Part shown: positions 17,041-25,990 of the stretch, one piece after another
Numbering within the stretch: the stretch's first letter is position 1
How the letters are laid out: the number at the start of each line of letters is the position of its first letter
Assembly (NCBI GenBank): GCA_964653025.1
Contig: CAZZBZ010000004.1
Coordinates: forward strand, 1-64,000
DNA from: JABWAM01 sp964653025
GTDB lineage: Bacteria; Verrucomicrobiota; Verrucomicrobiia; JABWAM01
Length of the DNA stretch: 64,000 nt
Direction: 5' to 3'
Program-made: the position numbers and the translations under genes
The notes under the pieces: generated by a model
Told to the model about the DNA's origin: nothing
Seen by the model: the letters and a program-made list of their open reading frames with translations, nothing else
Databases searched by the model: none

Positions 17041-17763
17041 GTGAGCAAGGACTTCGCCATTCTGGACAGCCGCGCAACGCCCCTCGGCGAAATCACTCTC
17101 CGCCGACGCCGCATCCCCATGCTGGGGGACGTCGAGGTCTTCGAGGTGAAACTCGGCGAGGCGTTCCTCATGTCCAGTCTGTTCCACGAGGTGGAAGTCG
17201 CGCTGGCCAGGCTCGGTTTGGCCTCCCTCGACGCCCCTTCTCTCGATGTCGTCGTGGGTGGGTTGGGGTTGGGCTACACCGCCGTGGCAGCGCTGGAGCA
17301 CGTGGCGGTGCGGTCCCTCCTCGTTGTGGAGGCGCTGGACCCGGTGATCGACTGGCACCGTCAGGGTTTGGTCCCCCTGGGGGCATCCCTGACCAGCGAC
17401 GCCCGCTGCCGTTTCATCCACGGCGATTTCTTCGCCCTGGCCCGGTCGCCGGAGCAGGGCTTTGACCCCGCGCAGCCTGGGCGCCGGTTTCATGCCGTGC
17501 TCTTGGACATCGACCACTCCCCGAGCCACCTCCTGCACCCGCGCCACGGGGTGTTTTACCAGCCTGGGGGGTTGCGACACCTTGCCGATCACCTTCATCC
17601 GGGCGGGGTCTTCGCCCTGTGGTCCGACGAACCGCCCGACCCGGAGTTTCAACAAATCCTCGACCGGGTCTTCGTCGAGTCCCGAGCCCACGTCGTGAAG
17701 TTCCACAACCCCCTGCTCGGCCATGACTCGGCAAGCACGGTTTACGTAGCCCGCAAGGCGTAG
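17041..17763 (+). CDS. Spermidine synthase-like methyltransferase-fold protein
   Basis: A 240-residue protein from a GTG start. It has LDVVVGGLGLGYTAVAALEH, a Rossmann-fold motif I for decarboxylated-SAM or SAM binding, an acidic LLVVEALDPVIDWHR strand, and the AVLLDIDHSP motif that corresponds to the aminopropyltransferase active-site region. The C-terminus has LHPGGVFALWSDEPPD. SpeE-like enzymes make spermidine, but many relatives in this fold have other roles. No speD is nearby. An in-frame ATG at 16912 would start the gene opposite the hpnH start codon and is less likely. Confidence 0.72.
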   Translation: MSKDFAILDSRATPLGEITLRRRRIPMLGDVEVFEVKLGEAFLMSSLFHEVEVALARLGLASLDAPSLDVVVGGLGLGYTAVAALEHVAVRSLLVVEALDPVIDWHRQGLVPLGASLTSDARCRFIHGDFFALARSPEQGFDPAQPGRRFHAVLLDIDHSPSHLLHPRHGVFYQPGGLRHLADHLHPGGVFALWSDEPPDPEFQQILDRVFVESRAHVVKFHNPLLGHDSASTVYVARKA

Positions 17764-17815
17764 CCCGTGCTTCCCACCAATAGGGAAAAACGCGAGAGTG
17801 TTTTTCTGAATTGGA

Positions 17816-18436
17816 TCAGCGGCCGGACCGCGCCTTCGCCGCCTTCCACTCCTGCTTGGTGTGCTCCAAGCAATCGGGACAAAGCCCGTGAGAAAGATCG
17901 ATGTCGAGGTGGGTCTCCAGGTACTGCTCGATCGTCTGCCAGTAGTCCTTGTCCTTCCGCACTTTCTTACAACCCATGCAGATCGGCAGCAGGGACTCGA
18001 GAGTCACCATCTCCTTGATGTCCTCGAGAGTGAGAAGCACCAACCTCCGTTCATCGAGGTCGAGCGGCGCCGCGCTCACCAGAAGATAGACCTCGGTAAG
18101 CTTGCCTTCGGAAACGAGTTGCATGTGCGTCCGCGTGCGGGCGACCTTCTCGCCCTGAAAAGCACGCGTCACGCTTTTGCGGAGCACGCAGTCATTGCAG
18201 AGGGGACCACGCCCGCAGCCCTCCGGCACATCGACGGAGTGGAGACAGTGGAGCACTTCCCCGCCACGACGACGAAACGAGATCGAGTGATCGGGGCCAA
18301 GCAGGGGTTCCGCAGCCTTGTTGTAGTCGTGGATCCGCACGTCCTCATCCACCACGAAGACCGGCAACGGAATCGTGTCGAGCACCTTCCGATAGAAACC
18401 GGGGTCGGTCGCGCACAAGGAAGTCTGGGGCGTCAT
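17816..18436 (-). CDS. PAS domain protein with C-terminal CxxC pairs
   Basis: A 206-residue soluble protein. Residues about 10-125 form a PAS domain (IPLPVFVVDEDVRIHDYNKA) with an inserted cysteine cluster (CLHS..CGRGPLCNDC). The C-terminal part has LPICMGCKKVRKDKDYW and HGLCPDCLEH. This CxxC-n-CxxC unit is common at the ends of sensor proteins and probably binds zinc or responds to redox. There is no kinase, cyclase or DNA-binding domain, so it may act through a partner. GGAGG lies 9 bases before the ATG. It is followed on the minus strand by nothing close. Confidence 0.75.
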   Translation of the reverse strand: MTPQTSLCATDPGFYRKVLDTIPLPVFVVDEDVRIHDYNKAAEPLLGPDHSISFRRRGGEVLHCLHSVDVPEGCGRGPLCNDCVLRKSVTRAFQGEKVARTRTHMQLVSEGKLTEVYLLVSAAPLDLDERRLVLLTLEDIKEMVTLESLLPICMGCKKVRKDKDYWQTIEQYLETHLDIDLSHGLCPDCLEHTKQEWKAAKARSGR

Positions 18437-18485
18437 TGGGAAATCCCTCCCGCGCCACTGAATGGGCCAAGAACTACTCCTCCCC

Positions 18486-19661
18486 CTAGCACGAACCCGG
18501 CTCGTCCGCAACCCGCCGCAGCAGGTCAGCCAGTCGGCGTGCGGTCCATGGATCCGCGCCCCCGTTCGCGGGGGCCGTCTTTTTTGGGGGACGTCGCCCC
18601 GCGCGCACCTCGTCGGAGATCGCCGCGGCGAGGGTGCGGGGATCCGCGCAGTCCACCACCCAGCCGCTCGCGCCGTAATGGTTGTGGGAGATGACCCGGC
18701 AGCCCGCCGAGCGCGCCTCCGCGATGGCCAGACCGTAGCTCTCGTGCACCGAGGAGGAGACAAAGAGGTCCGCCCGTCGGAGCAGGGCGGCCTTGCGCGA
18801 CGAGGTCAGGTGCCCGGGAAACTCCACGCGGATGCGGGAAGGAACCCGCGCCGCGAGTCGACGGAGACCCCGCAGGCACCGGCGCCCCATCATGAATGCG
18901 GGCCCTCCACAGATCATCACGCGGACACGGCGCTCCCCCGTCTCGACGAGGGAAAGCGCGCGCAGGATGCGATCCAGCCCCTTCTCGGGTGAAATCCGGC
19001 TCAGCGTGACGACGAGGTACTCGTCCTCTCCCACGTCCAGGTCGGCGGAATCCCCTTCCCTCGAAGGCGCGGAAAGGTCGCCCCATGGGATGACCTCGAT
19101 ACGCTCCGTCGGACAGTCGGGATAGCACCGTCGGATCACCTCGCGCATCGGCTCGGAAGGAACCACGATCCGCGCGCTGTGCGCCACGCAGTCGTGCTGT
19201 TTGCGAAAGACCAGCCGCAGGAGACCGGGCAGGGGAAAACGATGCCATCCCGCCGCCCTCTCCGGCGTCACACGGCCGCGCAGGTAGATACGCGTGAAAA
19301 AATCCACCACATCCACGTGCCAGATGCTCGCCACGCGGAAGCCCGCCCGCCCAAGCGCGGCAAAGTCGGGCCCCTCGCTGAGGTCGTTGGTGAGAACGAT
19401 GGTCTCCCGCGGATCGGCGCCAAGGATGCGCTTCGTGGTCGCGCGCTCGAACTCGCGACAGAAGCGCGCGTAGGCAAACTCGCCCATCTCGACGAGCGGC
19501 CGAGCGAGGCGCAGGCCGAGCGAGGACGGGCTCAACACCTCAAACTCAAACGGGCGCGCGGTCTGCCACTCCCGGGCAAGATAGTCGGCCACCGCCTTGC
19601 CCCCTCCCAAGGGCTCGGTTTCGGGGAAGTCGGCATGGGCCGCTGCAAAAATCACACGCAT
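18486..19661 (-). CDS. GT4-family glycosyltransferase
   Basis: A 391-residue GT-B glycosyltransferase. The C-terminal donor-binding half has VVTLSRISPEKGLDRILRAL and the ADLFVSSSVHESYGLAIAEA motif of group 1 (GT4) enzymes. The N-terminal half includes PLGGGKAVADYLA, consistent with an acceptor-side domain. Members move sugars from nucleotide donors to lipids, proteins or polysaccharides; donor and acceptor are unknown. It is on the same strand as the giant secreted protein upstream, 105 bases apart. No clear ribosome-binding site is visible. Confidence 0.88.
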   Translation of the reverse strand: MRVIFAAAHADFPETEPLGGGKAVADYLAREWQTARPFEFEVLSPSSLGLRLARPLVEMGEFAYARFCREFERATTKRILGADPRETIVLTNDLSEGPDFAALGRAGFRVASIWHVDVVDFFTRIYLRGRVTPERAAGWHRFPLPGLLRLVFRKQHDCVAHSARIVVPSEPMREVIRRCYPDCPTERIEVIPWGDLSAPSREGDSADLDVGEDEYLVVTLSRISPEKGLDRILRALSLVETGERRVRVMICGGPAFMMGRRCLRGLRRLAARVPSRIRVEFPGHLTSSRKAALLRRADLFVSSSVHESYGLAIAEARSAGCRVISHNHYGASGWVVDCADPRTLAAAISDEVRAGRRPPKKTAPANGGADPWTARRLADLLRRVADEPGSC

Positions 19662-19766
19662 TGAGGCGTTAGACTGCGCGCTCGACCCACCGGGTGCAAG
19701 TTTTGGCGAGTGGCGCGGTACGACAACCTCGGAAATCAGGATCCCGTTGCCCCGACAGGACCGCCC

Positions 19767-22700
19767 TCACGGAGATGGAACAGGTAACCGCGATGCGGCA
19801 ACATCAAAGGTCGCCGCCCCTTCCCTGCCGCTCGTCACATCGGTCGCGCGCAGCGTGTAGCGTCCCGGCGGGACGTTCAGCGCCACCGGCCACGTCCAGC
19901 GCCCCGCTCCCTCGCGGAGGACGGTGACGTCGCGCGACCCGGGGATCTCACGCCCCTGCGCGTCCTCGATCCGCAGGCGCACGGCGTGGAGATCGGCCTT
20001 CGGGCCATCCGTCTCAATCGCCAGGTCGCAGGCCAGTTCCCCTCCTGCGGCCACCTTCGCGACGGGGAGCGACGCCTTCACGCCCGCGACGGCGTAGTCG
20101 AGTACCGCGAAGACCTTGACGTGCCCCGGCGGAAAGACCTCCGCGAAGGTCCCGGCCCGTCCGAGGTCGCGGTGCGAGCGCATCTCGTACACCTGCCCCT
20201 TGCGTCCGAGGCGCACGGTGAGCGGCTCCTTCACTTCCCGCAGGAGGTAATGGGCCACGAAGAGGGTGCGCTTCGAGGGCGTCTCGTAGTACCAGGTCTC
20301 GGTGTCGAAAAGCGGTTGTCCCCCCTGCTCGATGCGGCAGCGCACCGCGATCCCGGCCTCGCGAAGGACCCGTTCGAACACCCGCCAGTGGGATCGGCGG
20401 AGGGCCTGCGGGCCCTCGACCGTCGTGCTCTTCTCCTCGGCGACGCCACCCTTGAACACGGCATTGTGCCCCTCAAGGCGGGAGTTCAACCAGTAGACCC
20501 TCCCCTTGCCCGCTTCGCGGACCGTCCACAAGGGAGTCCCGGCGGACTCGGCAAGCACCTTCACCGCCGTGGCCACCTTCACCCCGTTGCAGCAGGCGCG
20601 AAGCTTGAGCGGGGCGTCGGCACCCGAAGCCCTCATCTCCATCCCCGGGCTGGGCGTCGGACCAGCGATCTCCACGCCGGTCAGGTCCTCGATCACCGGG
20701 CGAGCGTGGGGCGCCCCATGCAGGTCGCGCCAGCCGCAACGCCCCAGCGCGAAGAGCGTGCCCCCGTCCTCCACGAATCCGCGAATGGCCTCCGCCTGCG
20801 CTGCGGAGAGGCACCCGGTTTCCGCCAGGACGAGCAGCCGCACGCCGTCCTTCCCGAGTTGCCCGGGCGCGAGGCCCTCGAGATTCACGAAGCGATGCTG
20901 GTAGCCAAGCTCCTCGATCACCGCCTTGGCCTTCTGCCCCAGCGCCCCAACATCCGCCATCCAGGAAGGGTAGGAGTATCCGATCGCGATTCCATCGTCC
21001 GTGAAACGGGAGTTGAGGATCAGGCGATCGATGCCGCCAGTGAGGTCAGGGAACTCCTCCTTCGCCAGCGCGGCGTAGCCTTTCGTGGGGCGCTGGTCGG
21101 ACGTGGCCACCCCGTAGTTCCAGAAGCCGTTGTCCGTCATCGCCCAAAAGGCGCAGAAGCTCCCGCCATTGAGGAGCGACGCCCACGCTTCGGCCCGACG
21201 ATCGGGCGTGATATCGAGCATCCCGTAACCCTGCCAACGGCCGTGGCACGCGCCGTCGCCAAAACAACGGAACAACTCCTCGAGCACGCCCTGCGAGTCG
21301 CCGTAGCGCAGCGTGTAACGGTAATAACGCGCGTAGCGGGCCCAATCCACCGGCCACTCCGCCCTTGGCTCGTACACCCCGTGCTCCCCCACGCTGAGGT
21401 CCGGGCTGATCTCCGCCGCCCACTCTGCGGGCGCCTTCATGTAGTGCTCCCCCGCGACAGTCCCGAGATACATCTGGAACTCCAGCCACGGCGCAAGGTT
21501 CGGCGCGACCTGCACCTCGGCACGTTTCTTCGGCACCACTTCGGAAAAATCGGCGAAGCTCGCGCCCCAGCTGCGATTGAGTTCCGCGATTCCGGCGTAA
21601 CGCCCCTTCAGCCACTCGCGGAAGCCCGCCATCGTTCCCGGGCTGCGATCGAAGTCCACGGGAAACCGCCTCTCGTCATCGAGGGGAAAGAGCCGCGCCC
21701 CTTGCGCGGCGGCGGCCCGCACCGCCGCCTGCCACTTCTCCTTCATCGCCGTGATGGACGCGGCCGATGGCAGGAAGGGCGGGCTCATCGCGCAGGAGGC
21801 GTCATCGAGCGAGGGCTTCACCGGCGGCAGCGCGTAGCGTTGCTTGAGGGAGAGGCCGCCCGCGTTGGACGCCGCCGTCCCTCCCGAGGCGTAAAGCGTC
21901 TGCATGTTGTAGCTGTGCGAGTGCATGGTCAGGCCGAGGGAGCGCATCAGCGGCAGGAGGGCCTGCAGGTGAAGCGGGCGCCGCTCGGGCGCATCCGCCA
22001 CGGCCAGCACGAACCGGTCCGCGTAGTCCGGTTTCGCGGGGATGAGGAACACGTCCGCGGTCGTCTCGGCAAGGACCCGCCCGCCCGACTCCAGGGTTGC
22101 CACCGCCTCGTGATAAACCGTCAGCGGCCTGAGTTTTCCCAACGGGAACTCGACCCCTTGCGGGGTCCCGTCAAGCTTCGCATTCCGCGCGTCCTCGACC
22201 ACCACCCGCCCGAGGCGGTCCACGAGACGGAAGCGGAGCCGGGCATCCCCAACCTTGCCCGACCATTCCACCCGGCAGGTGCCCGTCTTTTCCGCGGGCT
22301 GGCAGGCCATCACGTCCACCTTGAGGTCCACGCCCTCCCCGCCCACCGCGCCGGCCGAGGCGAAGGCCAGCAACTTCCCCGAGGGGTCGCGCGCGAAGAC
22401 CTCCAGCGCGCAGGGCCCCGCGTCGGGCCGGGCCTTCAGCGGCACCTCGCAGGAGACCGCGCCGGGCGCAAACTTTACCTTCGCCTCCCCTGCGGTCCGC
22501 TCCTCCCATCGCCGCGTGCGAACCCGCGCCTGCACGATGACGTCGGTCGCCGCGCCATCCCAGCGGAGATCCACGGCCACGCGGTCGCCGCGCAGCGCCA
22601 CGCGGGTCACGCGGGCCGGCCCCTCCTTGCGGGCGGCCCAGCGGGCGAGTTCCCCAAGCGCGGCGTAGGCGTACTCGTAGCCGTGCCAGCGAAACTCCGC

Positions 22701-24593
22701 GACCGGCAGGGCCTTCTCTCCGGCGAGCACGCTCGTCCACTGCCCCAGGGCCGCCTCCCCGCCATCTCGATAGTTGCTCCAGCCGCACATCACGACCGCG
22801 ACCCGCCCCTTGCCAAGTTCATAGCACTTCATGGGGGGAAGAGGGACGGCGCAGGGAGGCAGCGGGGACGACGCGAGCGACTTCGCCTCGCCAAGGAGGT
22901 TGAAGAGCTCGACCTGCTCCACCTCGCTCCTCGCGGCAACGACGAGACCCATCCCGCCTTTCACCCGCTCCATGATTTCCGCGATCAGTTCCTTCGGGAA
23001 CCCAACCTGCCAATTCAGTCCGAGACTGACAAGGACCTGGGCATCGGTCGCGCGCAGTTTCGCCCGGAACCGACGGACATCCCCGAAGTTGAGCGTGTCG
23101 GGCGGGCTCTGGATCTTCGCGATGGCGTGGTAGTCGTACTCGAGGTCCGAACGCTGGGAGATCTCGCGCAGGTGGCCAAGAGTGCAGTCGGCCGGAGCCG
23201 CGAAGAACACTCGTACCGCCCCCCCCGCGTGGTTCTTCGCCAGCGGCAGGTGCGGCGTGACGAACGACCGGTCGACCGAGGTAAACTGCGGGTCGAAGGA
23301 GGCCGGCTCCACGCCGCCACCCTCGACGCGTTCCCCGCGCTTCGCCCCCGCGGGCAGCGTCGCGGTGAACGTGAGACGACTCCGCCCGACCGTCAGCCCC
23401 TTCTCCATCATCAGCAACGGGACCCCGCCAGCCCCGCTCACCGACGCGCTGAGCACGTAGAGTCCTTCGTCGGACAGGGCCATACGGCTCTCGAGCGTCG
23501 CGGTTTCGCCAGCCTTGAGCACGGCCGACAGTTCCTGGTCGAGAACGGTCCGCCCATCCTCTTTCCGTGTGCAGCGCAGGAGGACTTTGACAGAGCGCTC
23601 CCGCCCGCTCGCGAGGAAGACGCGAAGCGGCACGTTCGCCCCCGTCTTGAGCTCCGCGGTGGCCACATCGTCGGGAAATACGGGCGCCGCCCCCACCCGA
23701 ATCCCGCCGGCGAGGTCGTCCTGCATCCCGTCGAGGGCGCCGAAACCGGTGAAGGGCAGAAAAGTCGCGGCGAAGGTCACCGACCCGCCCGCCGTCACCT
23801 CTCGTTCTCGCAGGCTTGCCAGGTAGGCCGAGCCGACGGTTTTCCAGAGGTCCACCTTCATCCCGTCCACATCCGCCCAGTCGAAAGAGAAGGCCGCGCC
23901 AAGACCACCCTCGCTGACGCCCCCCATCCACGCCCCGGCCAGGTCGGGCGCGTAGATGAACCTGGAACTGGACTCATCGGCGCGGTCGAGGCCGAGGAGC
24001 CTGCCGTCGGCTGCCGGCAGGCAGACGGCGGTCGCCACGCGCCCGAGCGAGAGCCCCTGGAAGATTCCCATGCGCAACCGCCGGGGCTCGGTCCCGCGGT
24101 TCTCGATGGTCGTCTCGACGCGGACCGCGGGGGTGTCCTCGCGAAACGTCAGGCGCCGACGGCAGGCCATCTGGGTGACCCACTCACGCTCTGGGTCGGG
24201 TTTCTGGGAAACTTCGAATTCCAGGACTAGGTCGTCGGCCGACTGGCGCACGACCCGGTGGACCGCGGGCAACCGCGGCCCCAGCCCGAGGTCCTCGGTA
24301 AAGAGATCGTTGCGCCTCGAGTAGTAGTTCTCCGCGCGCAACTCGACGTTGGAGGATTTGTAGATGAACGAAGATGCCGCGCCCGCGTTCGGCAGCGAGA
24401 AGGTCGCCTTGTAGAAACGGGTCTCGACCTCGACGGTCTGCGCTGGGCCGTTTCCGCCTTCGGGCAACCGGGCCACCACCCTGATCTCCGCCCGCGCTGC
24501 AGGAATCAGGAAACCCAGCACGCACGCCGCCAACGCAAGACGTCGAGGCACGCTTCCTCGCGCGCGAGATGGTAAAACGTGGTCGGGGACCAT
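19767..24593 (-). CDS. Very large secreted GH42-like glycoside hydrolase
   Basis: A 1,608-residue exported protein with a signal peptide (hydrophobic core about 20-34, cleavage after ARA). The first half is beta-rich with no domain I can name. From about residue 850 the text resembles GH42/beta-galactosidase-type TIM barrels: MAGFREWLKGRYAGIAELNR, WGASFADF, and SLLNGGSFCAFWAMTDNG. A Rossmann-like trimerisation-type domain follows (LLVLAETGCLSAAQAEAIRG, EDGGTLFALGRCG). Then come beta-domains at the C-terminus. GH42 enzymes are usually 650-700 residues, so this is over twice the normal size. Catalytic glutamates could not be assigned with certainty. GGGAG lies just before the ATG. Activity on a beta-galactoside is plausible but unproven. 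Confidence 0.65.
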   Translation of the reverse strand: MVPDHVLPSRARGSVPRRLALAACVLGFLIPAARAEIRVVARLPEGGNGPAQTVEVETRFYKATFSLPNAGAASSFIYKSSNVELRAENYYSRRNDLFTEDLGLGPRLPAVHRVVRQSADDLVLEFEVSQKPDPEREWVTQMACRRRLTFREDTPAVRVETTIENRGTEPRRLRMGIFQGLSLGRVATAVCLPAADGRLLGLDRADESSSRFIYAPDLAGAWMGGVSEGGLGAAFSFDWADVDGMKVDLWKTVGSAYLASLREREVTAGGSVTFAATFLPFTGFGALDGMQDDLAGGIRVGAAPVFPDDVATAELKTGANVPLRVFLASGRERSVKVLLRCTRKEDGRTVLDQELSAVLKAGETATLESRMALSDEGLYVLSASVSGAGGVPLLMMEKGLTVGRSRLTFTATLPAGAKRGERVEGGGVEPASFDPQFTSVDRSFVTPHLPLAKNHAGGAVRVFFAAPADCTLGHLREISQRSDLEYDYHAIAKIQSPPDTLNFGDVRRFRAKLRATDAQVLVSLGLNWQVGFPKELIAEIMERVKGGMGLVVAARSEVEQVELFNLLGEAKSLASSPLPPCAVPLPPMKCYELGKGRVAVVMCGWSNYRDGGEAALGQWTSVLAGEKALPVAEFRWHGYEYAYAALGELARWAARKEGPARVTRVALRGDRVAVDLRWDGAATDVIVQARVRTRRWEERTAGEAKVKFAPGAVSCEVPLKARPDAGPCALEVFARDPSGKLLAFASAGAVGGEGVDLKVDVMACQPAEKTGTCRVEWSGKVGDARLRFRLVDRLGRVVVEDARNAKLDGTPQGVEFPLGKLRPLTVYHEAVATLESGGRVLAETTADVFLIPAKPDYADRFVLAVADAPERRPLHLQALLPLMRSLGLTMHSHSYNMQTLYASGGTAASNAGGLSLKQRYALPPVKPSLDDASCAMSPPFLPSAASITAMKEKWQAAVRAAAAQGARLFPLDDERRFPVDFDRSPGTMAGFREWLKGRYAGIAELNRSWGASFADFSEVVPKKRAEVQVAPNLAPWLEFQMYLGTVAGEHYMKAPAEWAAEISPDLSVGEHGVYEPRAEWPVDWARYARYYRYTLRYGDSQGVLEELFRCFGDGACHGRWQGYGMLDITPDRRAEAWASLLNGGSFCAFWAMTDNGFWNYGVATSDQRPTKGYAALAKEEFPDLTGGIDRLILNSRFTDDGIAIGYSYPSWMADVGALGQKAKAVIEELGYQHRFVNLEGLAPGQLGKDGVRLLVLAETGCLSAAQAEAIRGFVEDGGTLFALGRCGWRDLHGAPHARPVIEDLTGVEIAGPTPSPGMEMRASGADAPLKLRACCNGVKVATAVKVLAESAGTPLWTVREAGKGRVYWLNSRLEGHNAVFKGGVAEEKSTTVEGPQALRRSHWRVFERVLREAGIAVRCRIEQGGQPLFDTETWYYETPSKRTLFVAHYLLREVKEPLTVRLGRKGQVYEMRSHRDLGRAGTFAEVFPPGHVKVFAVLDYAVAGVKASLPVAKVAAGGELACDLAIETDGPKADLHAVRLRIEDAQGREIPGSRDVTVLREGAGRWTWPVALNVPPGRYTLRATDVTSGREGAATFDVAASRLPVPSP

Positions 24594-24631
24594 CTTCTCC
24601 CGGATTCGAACGTGGTGGCGGGGAACCCGGA

Positions 24632-25885
24632 TCAGCGACCGCGGTTGAACTCCCGCACCGCATCGAGCATCGCCACGATGTTCTCCACGGGGGTGAGGGC
24701 CTGGACGTTGTGGATGGAGTCAAAAACGAACCCGCCGTTCTTCGAGAACACCTCGCAGCGCTCGAGAACCTGGCGGCGCACCTCCTCCTTCGTCCCGAAC
24801 GGCAGCACCCGCTGGGTGTCCACCCCGCCTCCCCAGAACACCAGCTGGTCGCCAAAGCGTTTCTTGATCTCCGACGCTCCCATCCCGGTCGCCGAACACT
24901 GGACCGGGTTGATGATGTCGAAACCGCTCTCGATGATCGAGGGGAGCAGCGGCACGATTGCCCCGCAGGAATGCTTGAAGGTCTTCCACCGGGTATTGCG
25001 GTGGACCCAGTCGTTCAGCGCCTTGTAGCGCGGGAGCCACAACTCGCGGAAGGTCGCCGCCGAGCAGAACTGGCTGACCTGCGTCCCGAAGTCGGTGCCG
25101 CATACGAAGAGCACGTCGAACGAATCGCCGAGGACGCGGTGGGCCTTCCGTAGATTCGCGAGGCCAACCTCGAGTTGTCGATCGAAGATCGCCGCCACAT
25201 AATCCTTCCTCGTCGCCACCGTGACGTACCACTCCGCCACGTCTCGGATCCCCTTCGGCCGCCGCAAGAACGGCCCCGGCACCAGCGCGATATCCCCAAA
25301 CCCCAAACCCCCGATCCCCGCAACCACCGCGCGCCCGGAGCCCTTGACCCGGTCCACCTCGGACTTGAGGTGCGCGAGCGTCTCGTCGGAAAGCGGCGTA
25401 AACTCCTCAAGGTTGTCCGCGGGATTCAGTTTCTCCTCATCGATCGGATCCTGGCGGATGATGGAATCGAAAAAATACCCCCCCGATGGCAGGCGCCCGC
25501 TCGCCGGAACGCTCATGTCCCCCTCGGGATAGATCAGCACGTCGTCGCCCTCCTTCCTGGTGTTGAACTTGCCCGGCACGAGAACGTCCTGCCCCCAGGG
25601 CGTCCGCCATTCCTTCCAGTCCTTCGGTGCGAAGCCAAAGATGGAACCCGGCGGCATCGGGGCCGCGGTGTCGATCCCCGCCGCATCGAGAAGGTCGTCC
25701 TCGATCCATCCGAGCATCTGGTAGGGCTCGTGAACCTTCACGGGGCGTTTCGCGAGCCCGTAGTGATTCCTCAACGCCGCCACGCAGGAAACGTGCATGC
25801 CGGTCACCGGGGTGCTCCCAAAATCCACCGGAACCGGGCCGGAACGGTGGGCAAGGGCCGTCAGAACCTTCTCGCGATGCGTCAT
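24632..25885 (-). CDS. Uroporphyrinogen decarboxylase-fold methyltransferase (MtaA/MtbA-like)
   Basis: A 417-residue UroD-superfamily protein. It keeps the zinc-binding pattern of corrinoid methyltransferases, HSC in WKTFKHSCGAIVPLLPSI followed by a Cys in NPVQCSATGMG, and lacks the arginine-rich N-terminus of true uroporphyrinogen decarboxylase. Enzymes with this motif transfer methyl groups between corrinoid proteins and thiols or other acceptors. AAGGAG lies 5 bases before the ATG. It is on the same strand as the GH42-like gene 38 bases downstream, an arrangement that suggests co-expression with carbohydrate breakdown. A corrinoid protein lies about 9 kb away. The substrate is unknown. Confidence 0.75.
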   Translation of the reverse strand: MTHREKVLTALAHRSGPVPVDFGSTPVTGMHVSCVAALRNHYGLAKRPVKVHEPYQMLGWIEDDLLDAAGIDTAAPMPPGSIFGFAPKDWKEWRTPWGQDVLVPGKFNTRKEGDDVLIYPEGDMSVPASGRLPSGGYFFDSIIRQDPIDEEKLNPADNLEEFTPLSDETLAHLKSEVDRVKGSGRAVVAGIGGLGFGDIALVPGPFLRRPKGIRDVAEWYVTVATRKDYVAAIFDRQLEVGLANLRKAHRVLGDSFDVLFVCGTDFGTQVSQFCSAATFRELWLPRYKALNDWVHRNTRWKTFKHSCGAIVPLLPSIIESGFDIINPVQCSATGMGASEIKKRFGDQLVFWGGGVDTQRVLPFGTKEEVRRQVLERCEVFSKNGGFVFDSIHNVQALTPVENIVAMLDAVREFNRGR

Positions 25886-25990
25886 GCCGCTCCTTCTAGT
25901 GGGCGGCCCACAGGAAATCGAGGAGGAAAAGGGAGAGGCGCCACCCGTGGGTGATTTGACCCAACGCGCGGATTCTGGCATGGCTTTCCC

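Noticed and set aside
19986..24230. 1,400-codon plus-strand frame opposite the GH42-like gene
   Set aside because: Composition (His/Arg/Gly/Leu-rich, no hydrophobic core) is typical of an antisense shadow; the minus-strand frame has a signal peptide and family motifs.
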